64,000 bases of DNA from NCBI RefSeq assembly GCF_009208105.1, contig NZ_WFKL01000001.1:992001-1056000 (forward strand), in the 5' to 3' direction. The notes under the pieces were generated by a model. It saw nothing but the letters and a program-made list of their open reading frames with translations, was not told the DNA's origin and searched no databases. This stretch comes from Rouxiella sp. S1S-2 (GTDB lineage: Bacteria > Pseudomonadota > Gammaproteobacteria > Enterobacterales > Enterobacteriaceae). Below are positions 1-9,297 of this stretch, in pieces; positions within the stretch are counted from its first letter, which is position 1; each line of letters opens with the position of its first letter. The translations under genes were made by a program, and so were the position numbers.

Positions 1-98
1 AACGAAGTATCCGATTTTAAACGATCGCTTGCTAAAGCTGGGTATCTTTGGATAATGCGCCTTTCCCTAAATTTATCGCCAGACAGATAGAAAGCATT

Positions 99-818
99 AT
101 GAAAAATGACGTCATTTCACCGGAGTTTGATGAAAACGGTCGCGCCATGCGCCGTATCCGCAGTTTTGTACGCCGCCAGGGGCGTCTGACTAAAGGTCAG
201 CAGCATGCGCTGGATACTCTCTGGCCGGTGATGGGCGTTGAATATCAGTCGCAGCCTGTCGAGATTGCCTCGCTGTTTGGTCGCGAAGCGCACACCGTGC
301 TGGAAATTGGTTTTGGGATGGGCACCTCGCTGGTGACGATGGCCCAGCAGCACCCTGAACAAAACTTTATCGGTATTGAGGTGCATTCACCGGGCGTGGG
401 TGCATGTCTGGCTACGGCTCAGGAAGAGGGCGTCGGCAATTTGCGCGTTATGTGTCACGACGCGGTTGAAGTGCTCGAAACCATGATCCCCGATGGCTCA
501 TTGGACATGGTGCAGCTATTCTTTCCTGACCCGTGGCACAAAGCGCGCCACAACAAGCGCCGCATCGTTCAGACGCCGTTCGTGGAACTGGTGCGCCGTA
601 AATTGAAACTGGGTGGCGTATTCCATATGGCAACCGACTGGGAACCTTATGCCGAGCACATGCTCGAAGTGATGACCCGCGTTGAGACCTATGGCAATCT
701 ATCGGCGGAAGGCAACTATGTGCCGCGTCCAGAATCGCGCCCGGTAACCAAGTTCGAAATGCGTGGCCAACGTTTAGGCCACGGCGTATGGGATCTGATG
801 TTTGAGAGGAAGCAATAA
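99..818 (+). CDS. trmB: tRNA (guanine-N7-)-methyltransferase TrmB
   Basis: Uses S-adenosylmethionine to form m7G46 in the variable loop of a subset of tRNAs in the cytoplasm. The 239-residue product matches E. coli TrmB along its full length. The SAM-binding motif LEIGFGMG is near residues 68-75, and the family signature [15 protein letters not shown] is at about 141-155. A frame open from a TTG at position 48 would add 17 residues, but family proteins begin at MKNDVISPE, so the ATG at 99 is chosen. The stop codon overlaps the next start (TAATG), so yggL is probably translationally coupled. No divergent mutY start is visible in the first 98 bases. Confidence 0.96.
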   Translation: MKNDVISPEFDENGRAMRRIRSFVRRQGRLTKGQQHALDTLWPVMGVEYQSQPVEIASLFGREAHTVLEIGFGMGTSLVTMAQQHPEQNFIGIEVHSPGVGACLATAQEEGVGNLRVMCHDAVEVLETMIPDGSLDMVQLFFPDPWHKARHNKRRIVQTPFVELVRRKLKLGGVFHMATDWEPYAEHMLEVMTRVETYGNLSAEGNYVPRPESRPVTKFEMRGQRLGHGVWDLMFERKQ

Positions 819-1144
819 TGGCTAAGAATCGTAGTCGTCGTTTACGTAAGAAGTTACACATTGAAGAGTTTCAAGAGCTGGGTTTCTCAGTAAAATGGCG
901 CTTCCCTGAGGGAACTGACGTTGAGACTATCGACGCGGCGCTGGACACCTTCATCGAAGGCGCGATTGAGCCAAGTAAACTGGCCTTTGACGGCAGCGGT
1001 TATCTGCAGTGGGAAGGGTTGGTTTGCCTGCAGGAAATTGGGCTTTGCACCGACGAACATCGTGAATTGGTGAAAAAATGGTTGGAAGACCATAAAATGC
1101 AGGACGTTGAAGTGAGCGAACTGTTCGATATCTGGTGGGATTGA
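818..1144 (+). CDS. yggL: YggL family 50S ribosome-binding protein
   Basis: A 108-residue basic-to-acidic small protein. Its length equals that of E. coli YggL, and the family landmarks are present: the basic N-terminus [12 protein letters not shown], the segment LAFDGSGYLQWEG in the middle, and the WWD C-terminus. The family is annotated as associating with the large ribosomal subunit; its biochemical role is not settled. It overlaps the trmB stop by one base, which suggests the two are co-transcribed. A good rho-independent hairpin follows 33 bases after the stop. Confidence 0.93.
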   Translation: MAKNRSRRLRKKLHIEEFQELGFSVKWRFPEGTDVETIDAALDTFIEGAIEPSKLAFDGSGYLQWEGLVCLQEIGLCTDEHRELVKKWLEDHKMQDVEVSELFDIWWD

Positions 1145-1177
1145 TTTTCTCATTTTGAATCTCTGAATCAGTTATCT

Positions 1178-1198
1178 AAAGCGCCTTCATGGCGCTTT
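1178..1198 (+). terminator. rho-independent terminator after trmB-yggL
   Basis: AAAGCGCC and GGCGCTTT form a perfect 8-bp stem around a TTCAT loop. The T tail is short and followed by an AT-rich stretch. Confidence 0.75.
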
Positions 1199-1219
1199 TA
1201 TTATTTAAAGGGAATAACG

Positions 1220-2146
1220 GTGTCGACTGAATTAGATAACGGCCTGCTGGATGAGATCCTTTCACAGGTGCGGCCTTTGATTGGGCAGGGAAAAGTGGCG
1301 GACTATATTCCGGCGCTGGCGACTGTTGACCCTCAAAACCTGGGGATTGCAGTGTGCACGGTAGACGGCCAACAATTTTATGCCGGTGATGCCCACACCC
1401 GTTTCTCTATTCAGTCTATTTCCAAAGTGCTGAGCCTGACGCTGGCGATGAGCCGCTATGAAGAGCATGAGATCTGGCAGCGGGTGGGCAAAGAACCTTC
1501 CGGGCAGCCGTTTAACTCGCTGGTTCAGCTCGAGCTGGAAAAGGGCAAGCCGCGCAATCCGTTTATCAATCCGGGCGCGTTGGTCATTTGCGATATGCTG
1601 CAAACGCGTCTTGCTGCTCCCAAGCAGCGCATGCTGGAAGTGGTACGCCAACTTGCGGATGAACAAGACATTCACTACGATCCGCTGGTGGCACGCTCCG
1701 AGTTTGAACATTCGGACCGCAACGCGGCTATCGCTTATCTGATGAAATCATTCGGTAATTTTGAAAATGACGTCATCACCGTTTTGCAGACCTATTTTAA
1801 CTACTGCTCGCTTAAGATGAGCTGCTGTGAACTGGCGCGTACTTTCCTTTATCTGGTTAACAAAGGCGTGCCGCCCGGCAGTGATCAACCGCTGATTGAG
1901 TCCTCTCAGGCTAGGCATATCAATGCGTTAATGGTTACAAGCGGCATGTACGACGGTGCTGGAGAGTTTGCTTATCGGGTGGGAATGCCGGGTAAATCTG
2001 GCGTGGGTGGTGGCATTATTGCCGTCGTGCCCGAAGAGATGTGCATTGCCGTCTGGTCGCCAGAGCTTGATATCGCAGGGAACTCTTTGGCAGGAACTGC
2101 TGCCTTAGAACTATTGGCGCAACGCATTGGCCGTTCGATATTTTAA
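1220..2146 (+). CDS. glsB: Glutaminase (GlsA/GlsB family)
   Basis: Hydrolyses L-glutamine to L-glutamate and ammonia through a serine-dependent, beta-lactamase-like fold. At 308 residues it equals the E. coli YneH/GlsB length. The catalytic S-x-x-K motif lies at S66-K69 (SISK), with the glycine-rich substrate-loop segment GKSGVGGGI near the C-terminus. The start is GTG at 1220, preceded by an AAGGGA ribosome site. It stands alone between the yggL terminator and yggN. Ammonia release could support nitrogen supply or acid resistance, but no regulatory site was identified. Confidence 0.93.
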   Translation: MSTELDNGLLDEILSQVRPLIGQGKVADYIPALATVDPQNLGIAVCTVDGQQFYAGDAHTRFSIQSISKVLSLTLAMSRYEEHEIWQRVGKEPSGQPFNSLVQLELEKGKPRNPFINPGALVICDMLQTRLAAPKQRMLEVVRQLADEQDIHYDPLVARSEFEHSDRNAAIAYLMKSFGNFENDVITVLQTYFNYCSLKMSCCELARTFLYLVNKGVPPGSDQPLIESSQARHINALMVTSGMYDGAGEFAYRVGMPGKSGVGGGIIAVVPEEMCIAVWSPELDIAGNSLAGTAALELLAQRIGRSIF

Positions 2147-2205
2147 ATCAGTGCAGACAGACAGCCAGGCTTTGCCCGCTGTCTGTATGACCTAAGGGAG
2201 TTACA

Positions 2206-2958
2206 ATGTTTACAAGAACGTCAGCAAAAGCGTTAACAAAAAGCGGATTGAAACACGGCCTGGTCGGTCTGATTGCCTTGACGGCGCTGCAGGCTCACGC
2301 AGAATTCCAGTGCAGTGCCAAGCCGCAGGACGACATTGTTATCAAGCCGCAGACGGTGCAGGTCGTGGGTGCCAGCGGCAATCTGCTGATTTCTCCCAAC
2401 GGTGACCTGACCCAGAATGGAAAAGCGGTTTCTCTGACGGCTAAACAGCGTCAGGAAGCGATTGATTATCAGGCCGCGCTGCGTCGTGATTTACCGTGGA
2501 TCGATCAGGGTGCCAAAGCACATCTTGAAAAGGCTCGCGTGGCGATGGACGGCGTTATCGTTAAGCAATTGGGGGCCGACAGTAACGTGCGCAATCGCCT
2601 GACCACCCTCGACGGCCAGCTTAAACAGCAGATGAACCGCATTATCGAGCATCGTTCAGACGGCCTGACTTTTCACCATCAGGCTATCGACAAAGTGCAG
2701 CAGGACGGTCAACACCTGGTTGAGCAAACCATGGGTGGCGTAATGCAGGACAGCATGAATGAAATGGGCACGCGTCAGGTTACCAGCGGCGGCAATCCTC
2801 TGCAGGCGATGATGAGCAATCTCGGCGGGCTGCAGCAGGCGGTTCAGGCCGAGTGGAAGAGACAGCAGAGCGAGTTTGAAGGTTTTGGCCACAGTGTCTG
2901 TAATCGTGTGACCTCGCTTGAAGAGCAGCGCCGAGAACTGTTGGCCGATATTAAGTAA
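2206..2958 (+). CDS. yggN: YggN family (DUF2884) exported protein
   Basis: A 250-residue protein of unknown function that aligns along its whole length with E. coli YggN. A positively charged N-terminus and a hydrophobic stretch ending at AHA, about residue 33, indicate a Sec signal peptide, so it is probably periplasmic. The body is rich in Gln, Lys and Glu and looks mostly helical, including a conserved MNRIIEHRSDGLTFH segment around residues 145-160. Start ATG at 2206 has a good AAGGGAG site. It is convergent with hemW, with an inverted repeat between them. Confidence 0.88.
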   Translation: MFTRTSAKALTKSGLKHGLVGLIALTALQAHAEFQCSAKPQDDIVIKPQTVQVVGASGNLLISPNGDLTQNGKAVSLTAKQRQEAIDYQAALRRDLPWIDQGAKAHLEKARVAMDGVIVKQLGADSNVRNRLTTLDGQLKQQMNRIIEHRSDGLTFHHQAIDKVQQDGQHLVEQTMGGVMQDSMNEMGTRQVTSGGNPLQAMMSNLGGLQQAVQAEWKRQQSEFEGFGHSVCNRVTSLEEQRRELLADIK

Positions 2959-3003
2959 TTCTAAAGCGTTTGTTTTGGGTGCCGCGACGCCCCGCACCCT
3001 AGC

Positions 3004-3041
3004 CCTAACCTTCCCGCTCTTTTCAGTGAGGGAAGGTTAGG
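3004..3041. repeat. Intergenic inverted repeat between yggN and hemW
   Basis: CCTAACCTTCCC and GGGAAGGTTAGG form a perfect 12-bp stem around a 14-base loop between two convergent genes. There is no T tail, so it resembles a dispersed REP-like palindrome more than a standard terminator. It could still act as a bidirectional 3' mRNA end. Confidence 0.6.
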
Positions 3042-3055
3042 ATGGGGGAGCACGA

Positions 3056-4192
3056 CTAGTCAGCCAAAAAAAGTTCCAGCAGTGAGTTCAGGAACAACTT
3101 TCCCTTCTCGGTTATCTGCCAGTGTGTGGCCGTTTCAACCAGGTACTCCTTGGCGATTGCATCGTCGAGCTGCGCACGAATAGCAGACTCGTCCAATCCA
3201 GTATAAATCGCAAACTCTTCACGCGGTGCTGCTTCAAGCAGTCGGAATCGATTCATAAAGAACTCGAACGGCAGCTCTTTGCTCTCAACCTCGTGCTGTT
3301 TGTCCATGTAACGACCCTGCATGTAGCCACGCGGATGTTTGGTTTTCACCGTGCGCAGAATGCGGCCATCGGACTGAGTCAGCTTGCCGTGCGCGCCACA
3401 GCCCACGCCGAGGTAATCGCCAAAGCGCCAATAATTAAGGTTGTGCTGGCACTGATAGCCCGGCTTGGCATAGGCCGAGGTCTCGTACTGCTGATATCCG
3501 GCGGCAGTCAACAGCTGGTCGCCCTGCTCGAAGATGTCCCACAACGCATCGTCGTCCGGCAATACCGGCGTTTTGTAGGCAAACAAAGTGTTGGGTTCAA
3601 TGGTCAGCTGATACCAGGAAAGATGCGGCGGGTTGAGCGCAATGGCCTGACGCAAATCGTCGAGCGCCTGTTCCAGCGTCTGGTTCGGCAGGCCGTGCAT
3701 CAGGTCGAGGTTAAAGCTGCGCAGGCCTAAGTCGGTCGCCAGATGCGCCGCACGTTTAGCTTCTTCCGGCCCGTGGATACGGCCAAGGCGCTCCAGTTTT
3801 TCAGCGCTGAAGCTCTGCACACCGATGGAAATACGGTTCACACCGGCGCGCTGATAAGCACTGAATCTGTCGGCTTCAACGGTGCCCGGGTTCGCTTCCA
3901 TCGTGATTTCAGCATCGGCAGCCACTGGCAGGCGGGCGCGAACGCCGTCGAGCAGGTTTTGCATCGCTTCGCTGCTCAGCAGGCTCGGTGTGCCTCCGCC
4001 AATAAAAATAGTCTCTACCGTGCGCCCAGAAGTCAGATGCAGGTCGGCGTCCAGGTCCGCAAGCAGATGGGCTACGTAGTCATCATGCGGCACCTCGCCC
4101 TTGAGGGCGTGCGAGTTGAAATCGCAATATGGACATTTTTGAACACACCACGGGATATGCAAATAAAGGCTTAACGGCGGGAGCTTACGCAT
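3056..4192 (-). CDS. hemW: Radical SAM protein HemW (heme chaperone, HemN-like)
   Basis: Radical-SAM family protein that in E. coli and Lactococcus binds heme and helps insert it into respiratory enzymes; it is not the coproporphyrinogen oxidase. The 378-residue product closely matches E. coli HemW. The 4Fe-4S motif CxxxCxxC is at C16, C20 and C23, and GGGTPSLL follows near residue 67. The frame is open 18 codons further upstream, but the start at 4192 ([10 protein letters not shown]) matches the family. That start lies 8 bases inside the end of rdgB, so the two genes overlap and are probably coupled. Confidence 0.95.
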   Translation of the reverse strand: MRKLPPLSLYLHIPWCVQKCPYCDFNSHALKGEVPHDDYVAHLLADLDADLHLTSGRTVETIFIGGGTPSLLSSEAMQNLLDGVRARLPVAADAEITMEANPGTVEADRFSAYQRAGVNRISIGVQSFSAEKLERLGRIHGPEEAKRAAHLATDLGLRSFNLDLMHGLPNQTLEQALDDLRQAIALNPPHLSWYQLTIEPNTLFAYKTPVLPDDDALWDIFEQGDQLLTAAGYQQYETSAYAKPGYQCQHNLNYWRFGDYLGVGCGAHGKLTQSDGRILRTVKTKHPRGYMQGRYMDKQHEVESKELPFEFFMNRFRLLEAAPREEFAIYTGLDESAIRAQLDDAIAKEYLVETATHWQITEKGKLFLNSLLELFLAD

Positions 4193-4793
4193 TTTTTTCA
4201 GCAGCCCCGGACATGGCTTGCAGTAACTGAGCCAACGCCAGGCCACGGTGAGACACCGCGCTTTTTTCTTCGCGCGTCAGCTCTGCGGCAGTTTTGCCCA
4301 AGGCGGGAACATAAAAGATCGGGTCGTAACCAAAGCCACCTTCGCCCGCGGGCGAGCGAATGATTTCACCGGCCCAGCTGCCGTGACAAACCAGCGGCGT
4401 AGGGTCTTTGGCGTGACGCATATACACCAGCACACAGTGGAACTGTGCCTGACGCTGGCCTTCCGGCACGTTTTTTAGCGCATCCAGCAGTTTTTCGAGG
4501 TTCTTCTGATCAGTAGCACCTTCACCGGAATAACGCGCAGAGTAAATTCCCGGTGCACCACCGAGAAAATCGACCGCCAGTCCCGAATCATCAGCGATGG
4601 CAGGCAATCCGGTTATCTCGGCTGCATGACGTGCTTTAAGGATTGCGTTTTCGATAAAAGTCAGACCGGTTTCGTCGGCGTCATTAACGCCCAGCTCGGT
4701 TTGCGCCACAACGTCAAGACCAAAGTTGGCGAGTATCGAGGCGAGTTCACGCACTTTTCCGGGGTTGCCAGTGGCCAGTACTACTTTTTGCAT
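4185..4793 (-). CDS. rdgB: dITP/XTP pyrophosphatase RdgB (Ham1 family)
   Basis: Cleaves non-canonical purine triphosphates (dITP, XTP, ITP) to monophosphates, keeping deaminated bases out of DNA and RNA. The 202 residues carry the N-terminal TGNPGKVRE motif, a DDSGL motif near residue 68 with the following [11 protein letters not shown], and a C-terminal SHRGLAL. A ribosome site (AGGAAG) precedes the ATG. It is first in a short operon with hemW. In E. coli yggU lies just upstream; here it is missing. Confidence 0.95.
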   Translation of the reverse strand: MQKVVLATGNPGKVRELASILANFGLDVVAQTELGVNDADETGLTFIENAILKARHAAEITGLPAIADDSGLAVDFLGGAPGIYSARYSGEGATDQKNLEKLLDALKNVPEGQRQAQFHCVLVYMRHAKDPTPLVCHGSWAGEIIRSPAGEGGFGYDPIFYVPALGKTAAELTREEKSAVSHRGLALAQLLQAMSGAAEKNA

Positions 4794-4820
4794 TTCTACT
4801 TCCTGAAATTAAAATATTTA

Positions 4821-4871
4821 CGCGGCGGACAGCACGACGAGTTGATAAACAACCCGCGACTGCCCGCCGCG
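4821..4871. repeat. Hairpin in the yggT-rdgB gap, where yggU is expected
   Basis: CGCGGCGGACAG (4821-4832) and CTGCCCGCCGCG (4860-4871) are complementary except for one wobble position, with 27 bases between them. Read on the minus strand the stem is followed by an AT-rich stretch, so it could terminate or attenuate transcription from yggT into rdgB. Confidence 0.5.
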
Positions 4872-4887
4872 TTTTAGCGACTGCGGA

Positions 4888-5442
4888 TCACAGCAGGAAC
4901 CAGAGCTCGCCCAACAAATCCATGCCGAGATAGTTCAGCATATAAAGAATGAGAATAACCACCATCGCTGAGAAGTCGATGCCGCCCATCGCCGGAATAA
5001 TTCGACGAATGGGTGCCATCAGCGGCTCGGTCAACTGCATCAGCACGTAATCCATCGCGCCGCGTCCCTGACTAACCCAGCTCATGAGTGAGCGGATAAT
5101 GATAAGCCAGAACACCAGATAACCGGCGGACTTCACCAACGCAATCAGGCCAAACAGCAGGTTATACGGACTCAGCGATATTCCACCGCCCTGAACCAGC
5201 AGCAGCAGCGGGTACTTAATCGTCATCAGCAGGAAAGCCAGCAGCAGCGATGCACTGTCTATAGGCCCCAGCGGAGGAATGACCCGGCGCATCGGCGCAA
5301 TGATTGGCTGGGTTATTTTAACAACAAACTGCGAGAATGGATTGTAAAAATCGGTCCTCGCCCACTGCATCCAGATGCGTAAAAGTAAAACCATGACATA
5401 GAGGTCAATCAGTGTCTTGACCAGGAAAGTCAGCGTGAGCAT
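4888..5442 (-). CDS. yggT: YggT family inner-membrane protein
   Basis: A 184-residue membrane protein with two repeated YggT units. Each unit has a hydrophobic helix followed by a segment of the type NPFSQFVV...P(I/L)xAPxRRxIPPxG; the two arginine-rich copies are near residues 40-60 and 138-152. About four to five transmembrane helices are visible. The family has been linked to osmotic tolerance and, in other bacteria, to cell envelope or division functions, but the molecular role is unknown. It lies downstream of proC on the same strand, with a 132-base gap. Confidence 0.92.
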   Translation of the reverse strand: MLTLTFLVKTLIDLYVMVLLLRIWMQWARTDFYNPFSQFVVKITQPIIAPMRRVIPPLGPIDSASLLLAFLLMTIKYPLLLLVQGGGISLSPYNLLFGLIALVKSAGYLVFWLIIIRSLMSWVSQGRGAMDYVLMQLTEPLMAPIRRIIPAMGGIDFSAMVVILILYMLNYLGMDLLGELWFLL

Positions 5443-5574
5443 AAATAACCTTATTCTTGTGATCGATAATCCAAAGCTTTACTTTGAATTACTTCAATTT
5501 TTTCCCTAAACGATGTTGACCTGAAACGACAGGCCAACGTTAAAACTAACAGCTAAAATATTTACAGCGGCAGA

Positions 5575-6396
5575 CTAGAAAAGTTTTTCCATTTCCTGTG
5601 CGCGGGTAATCGCAGCCTGCATTGCCTCGGCAACGATAGCCGACAGTTCGCGCTCATTAAATACTTTTAATGCTTCAAAGGTGGTGCCGCCTTTGGACGT
5701 CACGTTTTCACGCAGCGTAGACAGTGGTGTTTCAGGGTTAGCTTCAACCAGCGCCGCCGCGCCACTCGCCGCCTGTTGCACCAGCAGACGTGCAGTATCA
5801 GCACTCAGACCTTGACGCTGTGCTTCCTGCTGCATCGCTTCCATAAACAGGAAGAAATAAGCTGGCGCACTGCCCGCCGCGGCAATAACGTGATTGATCC
5901 CTTCTTCGGTGTCAACCCAGCACACTTTACCTACCGCCGACATCAGCTCGCTGCTGAAATCTCGGTCCTGCTGGCTGACCTGCTCTGACGCATACAGCCC
6001 GCTCATGCCTTTACCCACCAGTGAGGGCGTATTAGGCATCACGCGCACAATGTTCAGCCCGTTGCCCAGCAGCGCGATGAAGCGCGCCACGCTCACGCCA
6101 GCGGCAATCGACAGCACCAGCTTACCGCTGAAATCGACTTGCTTATGCAGCTCGCTGCACACGTCGGCCATCAGCTGCGGTTTAACGGCCAACACGACCA
6201 CGTCGGCTTCTTTGGCACAGGCAATATTATCGCTGCTGCTGCGAGTGCCGTATTTTTCTGCCAGCGCGTCACGATTTTTACCAGAGGGCGCGCAGACACT
6301 GATCAAATTAGCCGGATATCCGCTGGTAACCAGTCCTGCGATAATTGCCCCTGCCATGTTACCGGCGCCAATAAAGCATATTTTACGATGTTGCAT
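5575..6396 (-). CDS. proC: Pyrroline-5-carboxylate reductase
   Basis: Catalyses the last step of proline synthesis, reducing 1-pyrroline-5-carboxylate with NADPH. The 273-residue protein has a Rossmann motif IGAGNMAGAI near residues 9-18 and the family C-terminal signature in NVTSKGGTTFEAL near 230. Its place between yggS and yggT matches the yggS-proC-yggT order I recall in Yersinia and Serratia; in E. coli proC is elsewhere. The YggS-ProC neighbourhood is common across bacteria, which fits the role of YggS in PLP and amino-acid homeostasis. Confidence 0.95.
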   Translation of the reverse strand: MQHRKICFIGAGNMAGAIIAGLVTSGYPANLISVCAPSGKNRDALAEKYGTRSSSDNIACAKEADVVVLAVKPQLMADVCSELHKQVDFSGKLVLSIAAGVSVARFIALLGNGLNIVRVMPNTPSLVGKGMSGLYASEQVSQQDRDFSSELMSAVGKVCWVDTEEGINHVIAAAGSAPAYFFLFMEAMQQEAQRQGLSADTARLLVQQAASGAAALVEANPETPLSTLRENVTSKGGTTFEALKVFNERELSAIVAEAMQAAITRAQEMEKLF

Positions 6397-6485
6397 GATG
6401 AACAGTGCTCCTTTCTACCCGCCGTACTTAACGCTGTAGCGATGCTGCAGGTCCCGGTACTGGGTTCGCAGTTTTTGAAATTATC

Positions 6486-7199
6486 TTACGCCGAATAGTC
6501 ACGGGCACCGAAAATAGCGGTGCCGATACGGACCAGGGTGCTGCCCGCGGCGATGGCGGCGGGCATGTCGTCGGTCATTCCCATTGAAAGCGTATCGACC
6601 TGAGGATAGTGCTGCTTCAACTGGTCATAAGCCTCAGTCATTTGGCTAAAAACGGCCAACTGACGCGAATATTCACTCTCGGCGGCCGGGATCGCCATTA
6701 ACCCGCGCAGGGTAAGATTTGGCATAGCGGCAATCTCTGCGGCCAGCTGTGCGACTTCGACCAGTGTGATCCCCGATTTACTTTGCTCATCGCTGATATT
6801 CACCTGGATCAGCACCTGCAGAGGTGCTTTACCCGCAGGGCGCTGCTCGTTAAGGCGTTGAGCAATCTTCAGGCGGTCAATGGTATGGCACCAATCAAAG
6901 CTCTCGGCGACCAGGCGACTTTTATTGGACTGTAAAGGGCCAATAAAGTGCCAGACCAGCGGCGGCTGATGACCAGCAAAGGCGGCCACCTTTTCCACGC
7001 CTTCCTGAACATAGTTCTCACCAAAGGCCAGTTGCCCGGCGGCGATCGCTTCTTCGATAGCGCTCGCAGGCTTGGTTTTGCTAACGGCAAGCAGAGTGAT
7101 TTCTTCTGGAGCGCGCGCGCAAAGGGCGGCAGAAGAAGCGATACGCTCTCTGACTTGCTGTAGATTTTCCGCAATAGCTGAATGCTGACGTTCGTTCAT
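6486..7199 (-). CDS. yggS: PLP homeostasis protein (YggS/PLPBP family)
   Basis: Cytoplasmic pyridoxal-phosphate-binding protein that buffers free PLP and, in mutants, affects amino- and keto-acid balance; no catalytic activity is established. At 237 residues it has the alanine-racemase-like barrel signature LLAVSKTKP, the PLP lysine being K41. GENYVQE and WHFIGPLQSNK follow, and the C-terminal SMGMTDDMPAAI and VRIGTAIFG are characteristic. It reads into proC (90-base gap). Its start is only 21 bases from the divergent start of the PilT-like gene. Confidence 0.95.
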   Translation of the reverse strand: MNERQHSAIAENLQQVRERIASSAALCARAPEEITLLAVSKTKPASAIEEAIAAGQLAFGENYVQEGVEKVAAFAGHQPPLVWHFIGPLQSNKSRLVAESFDWCHTIDRLKIAQRLNEQRPAGKAPLQVLIQVNISDEQSKSGITLVEVAQLAAEIAAMPNLTLRGLMAIPAAESEYSRQLAVFSQMTEAYDQLKQHYPQVDTLSMGMTDDMPAAIAAGSTLVRIGTAIFGARDYSA

Positions 7200-7220
7200 A
7201 TTGGCTCAGGAGATTTTCAA

Positions 7221-8213
7221 ATGGATATCAATAATTTTGTGGAGCTTAGTGTAAAGCAAAATGCTTCAGATCTGCACCTTTGTACCGGACAACGTCCGAT
7301 GTTACGCATTGACGGCGAGCTGACGACCGGCGAATTCAGCGTACCTTTAAGCCATGAGCAGCTGTTGGCGCTGAGCGAAGCTTGGCTCGACAGCAGTCGA
7401 TTATACGAGCTGCAGCATAAAGGTCAGGCGGACGCCGCAGTGACGCTCGCCAGCGGCAGGCGCGTGCGGGTCAATTTTTTTCGCCAGTCTGCCGGGCTTT
7501 CTCTGGCACTAAGGCCGCTGCCCCAGCACTGCCCAAGTCTTATCAGTCTGCAGGCTCCCGAGGTGTTGCGTACCCTCAGTGAGCTGCAGGACGGTCTAAT
7601 TCTGATAACCGGTGCCACCGGTAGCGGTAAATCGACCACGCTTGCCGCCGTGATAGGCCACCTTAATCAAACTCTCACTCGGCACATTATCACGTTGGAA
7701 GACCCGATTGAATTTTTGCATACTAGCCAACGTTGTTTAATTCAGCAGCGAGAAATGGGCACCCATACGCCCTGTTTTACCGAGGCGATACGCGCTGCGC
7801 TGCGTGAGGACCCAGACGTGCTGCTGCTGGGGGAACTGCGCGACACGCAGAGTATCAGGCTGGCACTCACAGCGGCAGAAACCGGGCATCTGGTATTGGC
7901 TACGCTGCACGCCCGCCACGCCGCTCAGGCGGTAGATCGATTGATTGACGTTTTTCCCGCCGAGGAAAAAGCCTTTGTGCGCGCCCAGTTAGCGGGCAGC
8001 CTGCGCGGGATTTTGGCGCAAAGGCTCGTGGTTAGCAGGCAAGGGGGAAGGGTTGCGCTGTATGAGATGCTGACTTCAACCCCGGCGGTGTGTAATTTGA
8101 TTCGTGAGGGTAAAACGCATCAGTTGCAGGACAGCCTGCAAACCGGTTCAGGGGCCGGAATGCAGACCTTTGAGCAGAGCAGGCAGCAGCGGAGTGATTC
8201 AGGATTGCTTTAA
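7221..8213 (+). CDS. yggR: PilT-like type IV pilus retraction ATPase (YggR)
   Basis: Member of the secretion/pilus ATPase family whose PilT members power type IV pilus retraction. The 330 residues contain Walker A GATGSGKST (131-139), the Asp box with ITLEDPIEF, Walker B region DPDVLLLGELRD and the His box TGHLVLATLHAR. The ATG at 7221 has an AGGAG site and matches E. coli YggR; an upstream in-frame ATG at 7182 would overlap yggS. No pilin or other pilus gene is in the window, so its partner machinery is unknown. It is convergent with ruvX. Confidence 0.9.
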   Translation: MDINNFVELSVKQNASDLHLCTGQRPMLRIDGELTTGEFSVPLSHEQLLALSEAWLDSSRLYELQHKGQADAAVTLASGRRVRVNFFRQSAGLSLALRPLPQHCPSLISLQAPEVLRTLSELQDGLILITGATGSGKSTTLAAVIGHLNQTLTRHIITLEDPIEFLHTSQRCLIQQREMGTHTPCFTEAIRAALREDPDVLLLGELRDTQSIRLALTAAETGHLVLATLHARHAAQAVDRLIDVFPAEEKAFVRAQLAGSLRGILAQRLVVSRQGGRVALYEMLTSTPAVCNLIREGKTHQLQDSLQTGSGAGMQTFEQSRQQRSDSGLL

Positions 8214-8232
8214 GGCTGAGGGAAATGGCCCT

Positions 8233-8661
8233 TTAGGGCTTATTCCATTGATTCTCAAACCAGCTTTCAAGAATAATCACCGCCGACGCGGCATCAACGC
8301 TGCCTTTGTCCAACGCACGAAATCCCCCGCGCTCGAACAAGTCCGCGCGTGCTTCAACCGTGCTGAGGCGCTCATCGTGCAGCTCAACCTGAACGCCAAA
8401 ACGGCCATGCAGGCGGTTGGCGAATTTGCGAGCTCTGGCAGTCAATGGCTGCTCGGTGCCGTCCATATTAAGCGGCAGGCCAACGATAACCAGGTCAGGC
8501 AGCCACTCTTTAAGCAGTTTTTCGATTTTCTGCCAATCTGGCGTGCCGTCCTGCGCTTTGAAGGACGTTAGCGGGCGCGCAGTACCGGTCACTTCCTGGC
8601 CGATAGCCAGGCCGATACTTTTAGTGCCAAAGTCGAAGGCAAACAGCGTGCGGTTGCCCAT
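8233..8661 (-). CDS. ruvX: Putative pre-16S rRNA nuclease / Holliday junction resolvase-like YqgF
   Basis: RNase-H-fold protein of the YqgF/RuvX family, implicated in final 5' processing of 16S rRNA. It is 142 residues long with [13 protein letters not shown] at the N-terminus carrying the first catalytic Asp (D10), DERLSTVEA in the middle, and a C-terminal [10 protein letters not shown] supplying further acidic residues. Its start overlaps the yqgE stop by one base, so translation is coupled to yqgE. Confidence 0.94.
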   Translation of the reverse strand: MGNRTLFAFDFGTKSIGLAIGQEVTGTARPLTSFKAQDGTPDWQKIEKLLKEWLPDLVIVGLPLNMDGTEQPLTARARKFANRLHGRFGVQVELHDERLSTVEARADLFERGGFRALDKGSVDAASAVIILESWFENQWNKP

Positions 8662-9224
8662 TATGCGTGGCCTGCGTGGGTGGCAAGCTGGCTGACTTCA
8701 ATGCCAATCATTTTGGCTGCTTCACGCCAGCGGTCGGCAATCGGCGTTCTGAAAATAATATCGCTGTTGGCTTCGATGGTCAGCCAGCTGTTATTTAACA
8801 GCTCCTGCTCTAGCTGACCCTGTTCCCAGGCCGCATAGCCCAGCGCAACCAGCACGTCTTTCGGTTGGTCAGGGGTGCCTAAGGTTTCAAGCACGTCTTT
8901 CGAGGTGGTTATCATTGTGTGTTCAGAAATCTGAATACTTGAACCAAAGCCTTTACGCGGCGTATGCAGAATGAATCCGCGATCGTCAGCCAGCGGGCCA
9001 CCCGAAAATACGGGACGGTCGAGGTTAATCGCTGGGTCACGCGGCATTGGGTTGATGTCTAACTTATCTAATACATTCTTGACGGTAAAATCGTCGACAA
9101 GTTTATTGATCACCAGGCCCATTGCGCCGTCGTCGTTGTGTTCACACACGTAGATAACTGAACGTTTGAACAGAGGTTCTTCCAGTCCAGGCATGGCAAT
9201 AAGAAAGTGATGCTGTAGATTCAT
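8661..9224 (-). CDS. yqgE: UPF0301 family protein YqgE
   Basis: A 187-residue cytoplasmic protein of the AlgH/UPF0301 family, function unknown. Diagnostic segments are [15 protein letters not shown] at the N-terminus, [10 protein letters not shown] near residue 32, [14 protein letters not shown] near 75 and the C-terminal [17 protein letters not shown]. It is coupled to ruvX, a conserved pairing in enterobacteria, and lies downstream of gshB beyond a terminator. Confidence 0.93.
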   Translation of the reverse strand: MNLQHHFLIAMPGLEEPLFKRSVIYVCEHNDDGAMGLVINKLVDDFTVKNVLDKLDINPMPRDPAINLDRPVFSGGPLADDRGFILHTPRKGFGSSIQISEHTMITTSKDVLETLGTPDQPKDVLVALGYAAWEQGQLEQELLNNSWLTIEANSDIIFRTPIADRWREAAKMIGIEVSQLATHAGHA

Positions 9225-9263
9225 AAATGTTTGAATACTTTATTGTTGGCTATAAAAATAGCA

Positions 9264-9285
9264 GGCGGCAAAGTGTCTTGCCGCC
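9264..9285 (-). terminator. Terminator after gshB
   Basis: GGCGGCAA and TTGCCGCC pair perfectly around a six-base loop. On the minus strand the stem is followed within a few bases by TATTTTTAT, just downstream of the gshB stop. Confidence 0.7.
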
Positions 9286-9297
9286 ATTAATGACATA

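Noticed and set aside
48..98. TTG start extending TrmB by 17 residues.
   Set aside because: Homologues begin at MKNDVISPE, and the extension has no family similarity.
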